Below, piece after piece: positions 8,197 to 17,308 of a DNA stretch of 64,000 nt; positions within the stretch are counted from its first letter, which is position 1, and the number at the start of each line of letters is the position of its first letter. Made by a program: the position numbers and the translations under genes. The notes beneath the pieces were generated by a model. The model made no database searches, had not been told where the DNA came from, and worked only from the letters and a program-made list of their open reading frames with translations. The stretch is from positions 1,550,001 through 1,614,000 of the forward strand of contig NZ_LR134002.1 of NCBI RefSeq assembly GCF_900635155.1, read 5' to 3'. The DNA comes from Streptococcus sanguinis. Its GTDB lineage: Bacteria > Bacillota > Bacilli > Lactobacillales > Streptococcaceae.

Positions 8197-9507
8197 TTAG
8201 TCAACGAATTCAAACTCGAACTTGCCGATGCGGACCAGGTCACCATCCTTGGCTCCACGAGCGCGAAGGGCTTCATCAACTCCCATACCACGAAGCTGAC
8301 GGGCAAATTTCATGACTGCTTCATCGCGGTCAAAGTTGGTCATATTAAAGAGTTTCTCCAGCTTGTCACCTGACAGCACCCAAGTCGCATCATCATCACG
8401 AGAAATTTCAAAGGCTGGTGCTTCTTCGTCAAAGCCATAGTAAGCTTCTTCTTCCATTTCAGACTCATCGTAAAGCAAGAACTCTGGCGTCTTATCCAGT
8501 AATTCTGCGGTCGCATCCAAGAGGGTCGCAAGTCCCTGCTTAGTAAGACTGGAAATGGGGAAGATTTGCGGTAGGTCAGCAAACTCATCATAATTAGCTG
8601 CCAATTTCTCTTTAAATTCCTTGAGATTTTCAGCGCTATCTGGCATATCCATCTTGTTAGCAACAATAATCTGCGGACGCTCCATGAGACGAAGATTGTA
8701 GGATTCCAACTCTTTATTAATAGCTAGATAGTCCTCATAAGGGTCACGTCCCTCACTGGCTGACATATCAATAACATGCAGGATAACCCGTGTCCGCTCA
8801 ATATGACGGAGAAACTGAGTTCCCAGTCCGACACCTTGGCTGGCACCTTCGATCAAACCTGGCAAATCCGCCACCGCAAAGGACTCTCCAGAGTGAGTGC
8901 GAACCATTCCTAGATTGGGCACGATGGTCGTAAAATGATAAGCACCAATCTTAGGCTTAGCTGCTGTGATGACACTAAGCAAAGTGGATTTCCCGACAGA
9001 AGGGAAGCCGACAAGACCAACGTCTGCTAGTACCTTGAGCTCCAGCAGAAGCTCACGCTCTTGACCCGGTTCTCCATTCTCAGAAATCTCTGGAGCAGGA
9101 TTTTTAGGCGTCGCAAAACGGATATTTCCACGACCGCCTCGGCCACCGCGCGCTACGATAAATTCTTGGCCATTTTCTACCAAGTCCGTCAGCACCTTGC
9201 CAGTCTCCGCATCACGAACCGTCGTTCCCTGAGGTACACGAACAATTAAGTCCTCAGCACCACGACCATGCATGCCCTTGGTCATGCCTTTTTCACCAGA
9301 CTGAGCCTTGAAGTGCCGATTGTAACGAAAATCCATCAGGGTACGAAGACCCTCGTCTACGACAAAAACAACATTGCCACCACGACCGCCATCACCGCCC
9401 CAAGGACCGCCATTAGGAACATATTTTTCACGGCGAAAGGCCACCATGCCATCGCCACCATTGCCAGCCTTAACTTGAATCTTGGCCGTATCTAAAAACA
9501 TACTCAT
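8197..9507 (-). CDS. obg: GTPase Obg (ribosome assembly, stringent response)
   Basis: 436 aa, normal for streptococcal Obg. The Gly-rich N-terminal Obg fold ([20 protein letters not shown]) is followed by the G domain with GFPSVGKST (G1), DLPGLIEGA (G3) and NKMD (G4), and a C-terminal OCT domain. The frame could extend 30 codons upstream, but [15 protein letters not shown] is the family N-terminus and is chosen. Essential 50S-associated GTPase that responds to ppGpp. A 53-aa gene follows in the same transcript. Confidence 0.97.
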   Translation of the reverse strand: MSMFLDTAKIQVKAGNGGDGMVAFRREKYVPNGGPWGGDGGRGGNVVFVVDEGLRTLMDFRYNRHFKAQSGEKGMTKGMHGRGAEDLIVRVPQGTTVRDAETGKVLTDLVENGQEFIVARGGRGGRGNIRFATPKNPAPEISENGEPGQERELLLELKVLADVGLVGFPSVGKSTLLSVITAAKPKIGAYHFTTIVPNLGMVRTHSGESFAVADLPGLIEGASQGVGLGTQFLRHIERTRVILHVIDMSASEGRDPYEDYLAINKELESYNLRLMERPQIIVANKMDMPDSAENLKEFKEKLAANYDEFADLPQIFPISSLTKQGLATLLDATAELLDKTPEFLLYDESEMEEEAYYGFDEEAPAFEISRDDDATWVLSGDKLEKLFNMTNFDRDEAVMKFARQLRGMGVDEALRARGAKDGDLVRIGKFEFEFVD

Positions 9508-9530
9508 TTTTCTATTCTCTTTTTCTAGTC

Positions 9531-9553
9531 TAAAAAAACGCCCTGAAGCGTTT
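9531..9553 (-). terminator. Terminator between the DUF4044 gene and obg
   Basis: Minus strand: AAACGC-TTCAGG-GCGTTT followed by TTTT, 3 bp past the micro-protein stop. It should separate or attenuate the transcript before obg. Confidence 0.65.
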
Positions 9554-9556
9554 GGA

Positions 9557-9685
9557 TTAAAAGATTGCGCTGAGAGCAGAAGCAAAGATTGCTCCAACTG
9601 TCACGATGAGCATGATAATCACGACCAGCATCGTCAATTTTTCAAATCCTGTTTTTTTGCGTTGTCCGTTATCTCCAAAAGCCAC
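9557..9685 (-). CDS. DUF4044-type membrane micro-protein (42 aa)
   Basis: 42 aa with a GTG start preceded by AGAGGTG. It begins [18 protein letters not shown] and continues into one hydrophobic helix ([18 protein letters not shown]). This matches the DUF4044 family of tiny single-pass proteins found next to obg in lactic acid bacteria. Function unknown. A hairpin terminator lies between it and obg. Confidence 0.8.
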   Translation of the reverse strand: MAFGDNGQRKKTGFEKLTMLVVIIMLIVTVGAIFASALSAIF

Positions 9686-9760
9686 GATAACACCTCTATC
9701 CTTTAAAAATTACTAGGTCTATTCTAACACGATTGCTCCGTTTTTTCAAATGGAAAACCA

Positions 9761-9797
9761 TGCAAAAAGGCTTTAAGAGAAAACTCTTAAAACCTTT
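9761..9797 (-). terminator. Terminator after the LPXTG adhesin gene
   Basis: Minus strand: AAAGG..TTTAAGAG pairs with CTCTTAAA..CCTTT around a TTTT loop, followed by a short T-run. It lies just past the stop at 9803. Confidence 0.7.
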
Positions 9798-9802
9798 GAA
9801 TC

Positions 9803-11512
9803 TTATCTAGTCTTCTTTTGAAGAAAGACATAGCTTCCAAAGCCAACTAAGATTGCCAAACCTGCAACTGACAGCCAAAGCGTCGTTTCTTGACCAGTCT
9901 TAGGCAGAACTTTTTTGTTGCCTCCTGCAGCACCTGGATCATTGGTACCATTGTTTGAATTGTTATTTTCATTCCCTGGATTGTCTGCTCCTCCCTTTGG
10001 ATTGTCGGAACTGTTATCAGGGGTATTGGTACCATTGCCTGGGGTATTATTTGGATTATTATTCCCATTATTTGGGTTGTTGTTTGGATTGTTGTTAGGG
10101 TTATTGTTAGGGTTATTGTTTGGATTGTTATTATTTCCAGGGTTAGGTGGCTGAACTGCCTTGCCTGGATCATCACCTCTATAGGTATTGGTAAAGACAG
10201 GATCCAAATCATATTTAACAGAGCCCAAAAACTCACCATTCACATCTTTAACAGTAACTGTCAGCTGAGCTTCCTTGTCATCATAGATGTAGTTAGCATC
10301 ATTGCCCGGAATTTCCTTAATGCTGTAGCGGTAGTCACCAGCTGCATTATAGTTCAAGGCTTTGAAATTGATAGAACCATCAGCTTCATTGGTAGCTGTT
10401 TGAAGTAAAACACCGTTTTCGTCAAAGAGACCAAAGGTAAATTGACCCTTCTCTAACACTTTATTAACAAGTTTTTTCTGTGCCTGAATCTTCACATCTT
10501 TTGCTAGCACAGCGCTTCCTTTACCAAAGCCCTCTTCCAAGCGGACTGACTTAGTAATAGTACGCTCTGGGAATCCTTTAGCTGTCCATGATAACTTGTT
10601 ATTAACCACATCGCCCACTTTTGTACCTTCTGGTACGCGAGTAGAGTACTCGATGTACATTGGCCAGTTATAGTTATCACCAAAGTTGATGGTAAAACCG
10701 TTAGCATCGCCATTAGCGTTTTGGGTTAGGACTGCTTTGTTAGTAAAGTTATCAGCAACAGGCAGCGTCAGGATATGAGCTTCATTGCGGATACCACCAG
10801 CAACTGGAGCATAACGAACTGCCCGCAGCGTACCAGGAACCAAGGTCAGACCATCACCAAAGGTGTCTGAAATCACCATGTTGCGAAGCATGTCCTGTCT
10901 TGCATTCAGGATAATGCGCCATTTAACAATACTCGGATCAGTGCTGTCCTGGTAACCATATTTCATTTCATACTCACCAGCAGTTCCTTCTTCTTTCTGG
11001 TATTGGAAAGAAAAGTCTGTCTGGCCAAATTTGAAGGCAACTGGACCTGTTTCTTTAACTTTTTCGTTATTGATACGAACATTAAAGCCCAAAGATAGCT
11101 CTTTCTTTTGGGTATAGTTTGTAAAGTAGTTACTGAAAGTCACTGTAACTGACTGAGTCGCCGGGTCAGTTTGAGCTGTACCGACTAACTCTCCCGTATG
11201 ATTAACAACATCATAGACATCGAAGTTTAAGGCAGTAATCAGACTTAATTCTTCCGGAAGTTTAAAAGTCAGGGTATCCCCTTCAGCGATCGTTTGAGCC
11301 GCAGGAAATGTGAAGTTGGTTGTTACAGACAAGGTTTCATTAGTCTTAACAGTTGAGTCACTTGTTAATGGCTCACCATCCTTAGTAATGCTGGTTTGCT
11401 GACTGTATTCAGTTACTTCAGAAGCCTGAGTTCGAGCAGCAAAACCTAAACCTGTAACAATAGCTGTTAATAAGATAAGAATTTTAAAAATAATTGTATT
11501 TTTATTTTTCAT
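9803..11512 (-). CDS. LPXTG cell-wall-anchored adhesin with collagen-binding-like and pilin isopeptide domains
   Basis: 569 aa. A signal peptide covers residues 1-30 (KILILLTAIVTGLGFA, cleavage near TQAS). Residues about 31-325 look like the two-subdomain adhesin fold of Cna/SdrG-type collagen-binding proteins (GDTLTFKLPEEL, YWP-type strands). Residues about 335-448 are a FctA-like pilin isopeptide domain: Lys in QAQKKLVNK, Glu in YSIKEIPG and Asn in VFTNTYR would form the internal cross-link. An Asn/Pro-rich spacer follows, then the sortase signal LPKTG (536-540), a membrane helix and KKTR. Expected to be anchored to peptidoglycan by sortase A. Binding to host or bacterial ligands is inferred; the ligand is unknown. 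Confidence 0.92.
   Translation of the reverse strand: MKNKNTIIFKILILLTAIVTGLGFAARTQASEVTEYSQQTSITKDGEPLTSDSTVKTNETLSVTTNFTFPAAQTIAEGDTLTFKLPEELSLITALNFDVYDVVNHTGELVGTAQTDPATQSVTVTFSNYFTNYTQKKELSLGFNVRINNEKVKETGPVAFKFGQTDFSFQYQKEEGTAGEYEMKYGYQDSTDPSIVKWRIILNARQDMLRNMVISDTFGDGLTLVPGTLRAVRYAPVAGGIRNEAHILTLPVADNFTNKAVLTQNANGDANGFTINFGDNYNWPMYIEYSTRVPEGTKVGDVVNNKLSWTAKGFPERTITKSVRLEEGFGKGSAVLAKDVKIQAQKKLVNKVLEKGQFTFGLFDENGVLLQTATNEADGSINFKALNYNAAGDYRYSIKEIPGNDANYIYDDKEAQLTVTVKDVNGEFLGSVKYDLDPVFTNTYRGDDPGKAVQPPNPGNNNNPNNNPNNNPNNNPNNNPNNGNNNPNNTPGNGTNTPDNSSDNPKGGADNPGNENNNSNNGTNDPGAAGGNKKVLPKTGQETTLWLSVAGLAILVGFGSYVFLQKKTR
10047..10137 (-). repeat. 12-bp tandem repeat coding for an Asn-Asn-Asn-Pro spacer
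   Basis: A short period-12 repeat encoding NNNP units (NNPNNNPNNNPNNNPNNNPN) in the wall-spanning stalk of the LPXTG protein. Copy number probably varies between strains by slippage and would change stalk length without changing frame. Confidence 0.8.
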
Positions 11513-11533
11513 CTTTTTCTCCTTTCATAGCTT

Positions 11534-11562
11534 ATTATACCAAGAGTATTGCAATTTATCAA
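11534..11562 (-). promoter_or_regulatory. Sigma-A promoter of the LPXTG adhesin gene
   Basis: Minus strand -35 TTGATA (11557-11562), 17-bp spacer, -10 TATAAT (11534-11539, preceded by TG). GAAAGGAG precedes the ATG. Confidence 0.75.
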
Positions 11563-11568
11563 CATTTT

Positions 11569-11576
11569 TATTCGTA
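11569..11576 (-). promoter_or_regulatory. CIN-box-like octamer (possible SigX/ComX promoter)
   Basis: TACGAATA on the minus strand, identical to the late-competence CIN box, 57 bp before the adhesin ATG with a T-rich stretch upstream. An 8-mer is expected about twice by chance in this window; another copy lies inside glgD, so the call is weak. Confidence 0.3.
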
Positions 11577-11600
11577 GTGTTTAAAAATTCATAACAATGT

Positions 11601-11628
11601 AAAAAAACCAAGACATTGTGTCTCAGTT
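11601..11628 (-). terminator. Terminator after glmM
   Basis: Minus strand AACTGAGACA pairs with TGTCTTGGTT (two wobble pairs), followed by seven T. It lies 14 bp past the glmM stop. Confidence 0.75.
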
Positions 11629-11641
11629 TCTTTACGTTTTA

Positions 11642-12994
11642 TTACTCAATTCCAATTTCATCTCGAACAACATTAGCAATGGTATCTACATAATAATTTA
11701 CTTCTTCGTCAGTTGGTGCTTCAGCCATGACCCTCAACAGAGGCTCTGTTCCGCTCGGACGCACCAAAATCCGGCCATTCTCAGCCATTTCGGCTTCCAT
11801 TCTCTCAATCACCGTTTTGATAGCTGGAACTTCCATCGCCTTATCCTTCATGCTGTTTTCCACACGGATATTGACTAGTTTCTGCGGATAGATGGTTACT
11901 TCAGCGGCCAATTCGGATAGTTTCTTACCTGTTTCCTGCATGACCTTGGTCAATTGCACAGCTGAAAGCTGACCGTCACCTGTCGTATTGTAGTCCATAA
12001 TGATAACATGTCCAGACTGCTCGCCACCTAGATTATAGCCATTCTTACGCATTTCCTCTACTACATAGCGGTCACCAACTGCTGTCACAGCCTTTTGAAT
12101 ACCTTCGCGATCCAAAGCCTTATGGAAGCCTAGGTTGGACATGACAGTCGTAACAATGGTATTCTGCGCCAGCTCGCCTTTCTCAGACAGGTACTTACCG
12201 ATGATGTACATAATCTTGTCACCGTCTACCAGCTCACCATTTTCATCCACGGCAATGAGGCGGTCACTATCTCCATCAAAGGCCAGACCAATCGCTGCAC
12301 CAGACTCACGTACAACATCCTGCAAAGCTTCTGGATGCGTAGAGCCGACATTCAGATTGATATTGAGGCCGTCTGGATTTTCTCCGATAATCGTCAACTG
12401 TGCTCCAAGGTCTGCAAAAATCTGACGGGCACTGGTAGAAGCTGCACCGTTGGCCGTATCTAAGGCTACATGCATTCCTTCTAGTTCCAAACCAGTTGAA
12501 ACCAAATATTGTTGGTACTTGCGCAGTCCTTCTGGATAATCCACCAAGTCACCCAATCCTTCCGCGCTTGGACGTGGCAGGGTATCTTCTGCTGCGTCCA
12601 GCAAAGCTTCGATTTCCAACTCACGCTCATCATCCAGCTTATAGCCGTCACCACCAAAGAATTTGATCCCATTATCCAAAGCTGGATTGTGGCTGGCAGA
12701 AATCATGACTCCGGCGCTGGCCTTCTCTGACTTGACCAGATAAGCTACACCAGGCGTTGCAATGACACCCAGTTTATAGACATGAATCCCAACGGACAAA
12801 AGTCCTGCAACCAAGGCGCTTTCCAGCATTTCTCCTGAAATTCGAGTATCACGGCCAACAAAGACCCGAGGCACTTCACTTTCGTGCTGGCTCAGAACAT
12901 AACCACCAAAGCGGCCAAGTTTAAAGGCCAATTCCGGCGTTAATTCCACATTTGCTTCTCCGCGAACACCATCGGTTCCAAAGTATTTACCCAT
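11642..12994 (-). CDS. glmM: Phosphoglucosamine mutase GlmM
   Basis: 450 aa. It converts glucosamine-6-phosphate to glucosamine-1-phosphate for UDP-GlcNAc. The phosphoserine loop is ISASHNP (Ser 101), the metal loop DGDSDR, the sugar loop GGEQSGH, and the phosphate-binding loop RPSGTEP near the C-terminus. The frame runs 18 codons further upstream, but [12 protein letters not shown] is the universal N-terminus and has GAAAGGA upstream. It is last in cdaA-cdaR-glmM. GlmM is known to bind and inhibit CdaA in related Firmicutes, so the grouping joins cell-wall precursor supply to c-di-AMP. Confidence 0.97.
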   Translation of the reverse strand: MGKYFGTDGVRGEANVELTPELAFKLGRFGGYVLSQHESEVPRVFVGRDTRISGEMLESALVAGLLSVGIHVYKLGVIATPGVAYLVKSEKASAGVMISASHNPALDNGIKFFGGDGYKLDDERELEIEALLDAAEDTLPRPSAEGLGDLVDYPEGLRKYQQYLVSTGLELEGMHVALDTANGAASTSARQIFADLGAQLTIIGENPDGLNINLNVGSTHPEALQDVVRESGAAIGLAFDGDSDRLIAVDENGELVDGDKIMYIIGKYLSEKGELAQNTIVTTVMSNLGFHKALDREGIQKAVTAVGDRYVVEEMRKNGYNLGGEQSGHVIIMDYNTTGDGQLSAVQLTKVMQETGKKLSELAAEVTIYPQKLVNIRVENSMKDKAMEVPAIKTVIERMEAEMAENGRILVRPSGTEPLLRVMAEAPTDEEVNYYVDTIANVVRDEIGIE

Positions 12995-13088
12995 TATAAA
13001 TAGTTTCCTTTCATAAGACCTGGATGTAAAGGTTTTGGCTGCAAGCAAGGCAGACCGCTTTAATCCAAGTTTATTTTCAAAATTTTAT

Positions 13089-13844
13089 TTAGTTTTTATT
13101 TGATGAGCTCGTATTTGAGCTGCTGTTAGAGGAGGACGAGCCAGAGTTGTCTGCTGTTTTAGTGTTGACACGCATAGTCGTTTCAAATGGTGTCACCACG
13201 CTCGGCATGACATTCCCTTGTCCATCCACAGCCTGCAGCGGCGCTGTTCCGCTGTAGTTACCAGTGATAATGACATTGGTTGGGAGAATAGCTACGACAT
13301 ATTCAATCTTAGACAAGGTCTCCTCGTCACTGGTTACTGTAGCTTCCTTGTTTTCCAAGGTTACACCACTGATAGACACATTCTCAGCCACCTGGCTGTC
13401 TGTGATGAGGTAGCGGACCTCAACCTTCTTGCTAGCCTTTTTTCCAATCTTAACAGAAATCTTCTGCGGAGTCACTGCAGCAGTCAGACCGCTTGGCAGA
13501 TTTTCAACCTTTAGCGGGATTTCTACTGTTCCTTCTGTAGCCTTGGAAAGATCAGCTACGACTCGAAACTTCCGAGTACTTTCCTGCATTTCACTGGCTA
13601 GATTGACCCGGTTGGAGCCTGTCAGGGCGACGGAAACTTCAGAAGTAAAGCCGCTGATAAAGTAATTCTCGCTGTCATATTTGATGTCAATTGGCACATT
13701 GGTAACTGTATTGGTATATGTTTCAGATGTGACCTGTCGAACTCCTGTATTGTTTTGATAACTGCTAGAGGTTGCATAGACAAAAAGTACTAGGGCAAAG
13801 AAAAACGAAGAGATGATATAAAGAATTTTTTTACGTTTTTTCAT
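13089..13844 (-). CDS. cdaR: CdaR, YbbR-domain regulator of CdaA
   Basis: 251 aa. One N-terminal membrane helix (ILYIISSFFFALVLFVYA) and then an extracytoplasmic part with YbbR-type repeats (for example VNLASEMQESTRKFRVVADL and VPLKVENLPSG-like strands), ending in a Ser/Asn-rich tail. CdaR modulates the diadenylate cyclase from the outer face of the membrane. It overlaps the cdaA stop by 4 bp. The Ser/Asn tail (about 20 residues) is low-complexity and probably disordered. Confidence 0.92.
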   Translation of the reverse strand: MKKRKKILYIISSFFFALVLFVYATSSSYQNNTGVRQVTSETYTNTVTNVPIDIKYDSENYFISGFTSEVSVALTGSNRVNLASEMQESTRKFRVVADLSKATEGTVEIPLKVENLPSGLTAAVTPQKISVKIGKKASKKVEVRYLITDSQVAENVSISGVTLENKEATVTSDEETLSKIEYVVAILPTNVIITGNYSGTAPLQAVDGQGNVMPSVVTPFETTMRVNTKTADNSGSSSSNSSSNTSSSNKN

Positions 13845-14689
13845 TTCTTCGATCCTCCCATGAAGCGTTTTTTCAAACCTGCTGGCTTGTCCTGCTCTGA
13901 TAAGAAGACCTTTCTCAGCTCTATCTCAAACTCATCCAAAGTCAAATCATGCTTGAAAATTCCATTGTGTGTAGTGGAAATACCGCCGGTTTCTTCTGAA
14001 ACGACAAAAGTAAACGCATCGGATACTTCAGACAGGCCAATAGCTGCGCGGTGCCGGGTTCCAAACTCCTTAGAGATACCGCTGCTTTCTGTCAGAGGCA
14101 GGTAGGCACAGGAAGCCGCAATCTTATTGTTTTTTATGATGACAGCTCCATCGTGCAATGGCGTATTGGGGATAAAAATGTTGATTAGCAGCTCTCCGGA
14201 CACATCTGCATCCAAAGGAATCCCTGTCGCAATGTACTCCTGCAAGGTGCGGGTTCCCTGAATGGCCACCAAAGCCCCGATTTTCCGCGGACTCATATAG
14301 GCAACAGATTTGACAAAGGCCTGAACCATTTTTTCTTCGTTACTGATGGGCGTCGTAGAAAAAATATCCGTTGCTCGGCCTAGCTTTTCCAATCCTGCCC
14401 GAATCTCAGGCGAGAAAATCACCACGGCCGCAATGACCCCGTAAGTGATGACCTGATTAATCAGCCAAGAAATGGTGGTCAAGCCGATGATATTGGCAAA
14501 AAACTGTGCCAAGATAAAGAAGAGCACACCGCGGACCAAAATCATAATCTTCGTACCAGCAATGGCCTTGATTAGATAATATAGAATCCATGCGACGATA
14601 GCGACGTCAATAATATTAATTACAATCCTCCAAGGGTCAGAAAACAAACTGGCCCAATATTGGAGATTGGTTAGTTGTTGAAAATTCAT
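13841..14689 (-). CDS. cdaA: Diadenylate cyclase CdaA
   Basis: 282 aa. Three N-terminal membrane helices, then the DAC domain with PLHDGAVII (DGA motif) and GTRHRAAIG (RHR motif). It makes c-di-AMP from two ATP at the membrane. The open frame starts 25 codons earlier, but MNFQQLTNLQYWASLF is the family start and has AGGAAG at good spacing, so 14689 is preferred. First gene of the operon, with a promoter at 14771-14799. c-di-AMP controls potassium and osmolyte balance and wall stress in streptococci. Confidence 0.96.
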   Translation of the reverse strand: MNFQQLTNLQYWASLFSDPWRIVINIIDVAIVAWILYYLIKAIAGTKIMILVRGVLFFILAQFFANIIGLTTISWLINQVITYGVIAAVVIFSPEIRAGLEKLGRATDIFSTTPISNEEKMVQAFVKSVAYMSPRKIGALVAIQGTRTLQEYIATGIPLDADVSGELLINIFIPNTPLHDGAVIIKNNKIAASCAYLPLTESSGISKEFGTRHRAAIGLSEVSDAFTFVVSEETGGISTTHNGIFKHDLTLDEFEIELRKVFLSEQDKPAGLKKRFMGGSKK

Positions 14690-14770
14690 ACTTAGACTTC
14701 CTACTCCTGTACAAGTAAAATCAAACAGCTGTAGCAACAAATCGAACTTATTAAATCTAGTCACAGCCTG

Positions 14771-14799
14771 ATTTTATCTTGTAATTAGAGTTCACTCAA
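14771..14799 (-). promoter_or_regulatory. Promoter of cdaA-cdaR-glmM
   Basis: Minus strand -35 TTGAGT (14794-14799), exact 17-bp spacer, -10 TAAAAT (14771-14776). The leader to cdaA is about 75 nt. Confidence 0.65.
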
Positions 14800-14905
14800 T
14801 TAACTTCTCTCTTTTTATTTTACAGTGGGTCTTAATGCTTAAAGACTTACCAACCCATTATATCACGTTTGTCAATATTTTTCTGTAACCTTCTTTACTT
14901 TTTTA

Positions 14906-14914
14906 TGATAAAAT
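14906..14914 (+). promoter_or_regulatory. Extended -10 of murT, leaderless layout
   Basis: TGATAAAAT (hexamer 14909-14914) ends 7 nt before the murT ATG. Transcription should start at or next to the A of ATG, and no Shine-Dalgarno sequence is present. Confidence 0.5.
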
Positions 14915-14921
14915 ATTTCTT

Positions 14922-16265
14922 ATGAAGATAAATACAGCATTGGGCCTCTTGGCGGGCAAGTCCTCCCACTTTGTTCTCAGCAAAATGGGGCGTGGATCGA
15001 CCCTGCCGGGGAAAGTTGCCCTGACATTTGATAAAAATATTTTACAGAACCTAGCAAAGAACTATGAGGTCGTGGTTATTACCGGAACCAATGGTAAAAC
15101 CCTGACTACAGCTCTGACAGTAGGCATTCTCAAGGAAGCCTTCGGAGAAGTGGTGACCAATCCTAGCGGTGCCAATATGATTACGGGGATTACCACAACC
15201 TTCCTAACCGCTAAGAAAGGCAAATCTGGCAAGAATATCGCTGTTCTGGAAATAGATGAAGCCAGCCTATCTCGGATTTGTGATTATATCAAGCCTAGCC
15301 TCTTCGTCTTTACCAATATTTTCCGAGACCAGATGGATCGCTATGGTGAGATCTACACGACCTACCAGATGATTCTGGATGCTGCAGCTAAAGTGCCTGA
15401 AGCGACTGTACTGATGAATGGTGACAGCCCCCTCTTTAACTCGGTCAGCCTGAAGAATCCTGTCCGCTACTATGGATTTGATACCGAGAAAGGCCAGGCT
15501 CAGCTGGCTCACTATAATACAGAAGGCATCCTCTGTCCCAAGTGCGAGCATATCCTCAAGTATGAGCTCAACACCTATGCAAATCTGGGGGCTTATATCT
15601 GTGAGGACTGTGGCTTCAAGCGTCCTAAGCTTGACTACAGCCTGACCGCTCTCAAAACACTTGAGCATAACCGCTCTGCCTTTACCATTGATGGTCAAGA
15701 CTATCAGATCAATATCGGCGGTCTCTACAATATCTACAATGCTTTAGCTGCTGTATCAGTAGCTCAGTTCTTTGGTGTCGAGCCGGCTACTATCAAGGCT
15801 GGCTTTGACAAGAGCCGAGCTGTCTTTGGCCGTCAGGAAACTTTCAAAATCGGCGATAAGGAATGTACCTTAGTCTTGATTAAAAATCCGGTTGGGGCGA
15901 CCCAAGCTTTAGATATGATTGGACTTGCACCCTTTGACTTTAGTTTGTCCGTCCTGCTCAACGCCAACTATGCGGACGGCATTGATACCAGCTGGATTTG
16001 GGATGCTGATTTTGAGAAGATTTTAGAGATGGAGATTCCTCATGTCATTGCAGGTGGTGTGCGCCACTCTGAGATTGCTCGTCGACTGCGGGTAACGGGC
16101 TATCCAGCAGATCAGATTACTGAAGTCAAAGATTTAGAAGCAGTATTTAAGGCCATTGAACAGCAAGAAACCAAGCATGCCTATATCTTAGCAACTTATA
16201 CTGCCATGCTGGAATTCCGCGAGCTACTGGCAGAACGACAAGTGGTCAGAAAGGAGATGAATTAA
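14922..16265 (+). CDS. murT: Lipid II isoglutaminyl synthase, Mur-ligase-like subunit MurT
   Basis: 447 aa. ATP loop GTNGKT at residues 55-60 and the Mur-ligase central domain ([13 protein letters not shown] region, [12 protein letters not shown]). A zinc ribbon insert has Cys 205/208 (CPKC) and Cys 227/230 (CEDC). The C-terminal DUF1727 domain follows. With GatD it amidates the alpha-carboxyl of D-Glu in the stem peptide of lipid II to D-isoglutamine, which is needed for efficient cross-linking. Its TAA overlaps the gatD ATG by one base. No ribosome-binding site is seen; see the leaderless promoter. Confidence 0.96.
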   Translation: MKINTALGLLAGKSSHFVLSKMGRGSTLPGKVALTFDKNILQNLAKNYEVVVITGTNGKTLTTALTVGILKEAFGEVVTNPSGANMITGITTTFLTAKKGKSGKNIAVLEIDEASLSRICDYIKPSLFVFTNIFRDQMDRYGEIYTTYQMILDAAAKVPEATVLMNGDSPLFNSVSLKNPVRYYGFDTEKGQAQLAHYNTEGILCPKCEHILKYELNTYANLGAYICEDCGFKRPKLDYSLTALKTLEHNRSAFTIDGQDYQINIGGLYNIYNALAAVSVAQFFGVEPATIKAGFDKSRAVFGRQETFKIGDKECTLVLIKNPVGATQALDMIGLAPFDFSLSVLLNANYADGIDTSWIWDADFEKILEMEIPHVIAGGVRHSEIARRLRVTGYPADQITEVKDLEAVFKAIEQQETKHAYILATYTAMLEFRELLAERQVVRKEMN

Positions 16266-17050
16266 TGGTATACAGATCCCTCACTTCTCCTGAAAACCAG
16301 GATTACCGTTACGATATTAAAATTGCTCACCTCTATGGCAATCTCATGAATACCTACGGCGATAACGGCAATGTTCTCATGCTCAAGTATGTGGCTGAAA
16401 AGTTAGGCGCTAGGGTTGAAGTCGATATCGTCTCTCTAGAAGATGACTTTGACAAGGACAGCTACGACATCGTCTTCTTTGGCGGAGGCCAAGACTATGA
16501 GCAAACGATCGTGGCTCGTGACTTACCAACTAAAAAAGAAGCTTTGGAAAGCTTTATCAATGAAAACGGCGTAGTGCTAGCTATCTGCGGTGGCTTCCAA
16601 CTCTTAGGCCAGTACTATATCGAAGCTTCTGGCCGACGAATCGAAGGCCTGGGCATCATGGGCCACTACACCCTCAACCAGACCAAAAACCGCTATATCG
16701 GCGACATTAAAATTCATAATGATGAATTCGATGAAACCTACTACGGCTTTGAAAATCACCAAGGACGGACTTTCCTCTCCGACGATGAAAAACCTCTGGG
16801 CAAAGTCGTCTATGGAAATGGCAACAACCAAGAAGACAGCAATGAAGGCGTCCACTATAAGAATGTCTTTGGCTCTTACTTCCATGGCCCCATTTTGTCC
16901 CGCAATGCCAACTTGGCCTACCGTCTGGTGACCACTGCTCTGAAAAACAAATATGGCTCAGATATTAAACTGGCTGCTTATGAAGATATCCTTGCCCAAG
17001 AAATCCCAGAAGAATACGGAGATATCAAAAGCAAGGCTGAGTTTGAATAA
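16265..17050 (+). CDS. gatD: Lipid II isoglutaminyl synthase, glutaminase subunit GatD
   Basis: 261 aa, class I glutamine amidotransferase (CobB/CobQ-like). The nucleophile is Cys 108 in [11 protein letters not shown]; the catalytic His is in GSYFHGPIL. It supplies ammonia to MurT. It starts inside the murT stop codon, so translation is coupled. A terminator follows at 17057. All expected motifs are present. Confidence 0.96.
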   Translation: MVYRSLTSPENQDYRYDIKIAHLYGNLMNTYGDNGNVLMLKYVAEKLGARVEVDIVSLEDDFDKDSYDIVFFGGGQDYEQTIVARDLPTKKEALESFINENGVVLAICGGFQLLGQYYIEASGRRIEGLGIMGHYTLNQTKNRYIGDIKIHNDEFDETYYGFENHQGRTFLSDDEKPLGKVVYGNGNNQEDSNEGVHYKNVFGSYFHGPILSRNANLAYRLVTTALKNKYGSDIKLAAYEDILAQEIPEEYGDIKSKAEFE

Positions 17051-17056
17051 GACAAA

Positions 17057-17087
17057 ACTAGGTTGGATTTTCCAGCCTAGTCTTTTT
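17057..17087 (+). terminator. Terminator after gatD
   Basis: ACTAGGTTGG pairs with CCAGCCTAGT around a 5-nt loop, followed by CTTTTT. Confidence 0.85.
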
Positions 17088-17106
17088 GTATTCTATTTTG
17101 ATAGAG

Positions 17107-17245
17107 CTAGGAAATCAAAGCCAATCCCATCACTCCGAAACCAAGCAGGAGTAAGGAAAGGGTGTGGACACTCGGCAGAAGCGTCATCAGAAAGGTGCAG
17201 GAGGCATGAAAAGAATTGCCAGCGTGTAGATCGTTGAGAAAACTC
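17107..17245 (-). pseudogene. Remnant of a membrane-protein C-terminus
   Basis: On the minus strand one frame reads GRVFSTIYTLAILFMPPAPF and stops, and the next frame continues LMTLLPSVHTLSLLLLGFG and ends at TAG (17107-17109). Together they look like two transmembrane helices of a permease-like protein broken by a frameshift. No start codon or ribosome-binding site is seen. It is probably the leftover of a deleted gene at the edge of the accessory cluster. Weak evidence. Confidence 0.35.
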
Positions 17246-17308
17246 GGCCTAGATTCTGCTAAAAGAACTCTATCTACTTATCTCTATTACCCATACCAAT
17301 CGTTCTTT

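Noticed and set aside
10047..10150. Short direct repeats considered as a CRISPR array
   Set aside because: They are period-12 coding repeats (Asn/Pro stalk) in a continuous frame with no spacers. No CRISPR array or cas gene was seen anywhere.
15267..15698. 143-codon minus-strand frame inside murT
   Set aside because: Antisense shadow of a gene with clear Mur-ligase and zinc-ribbon motifs.
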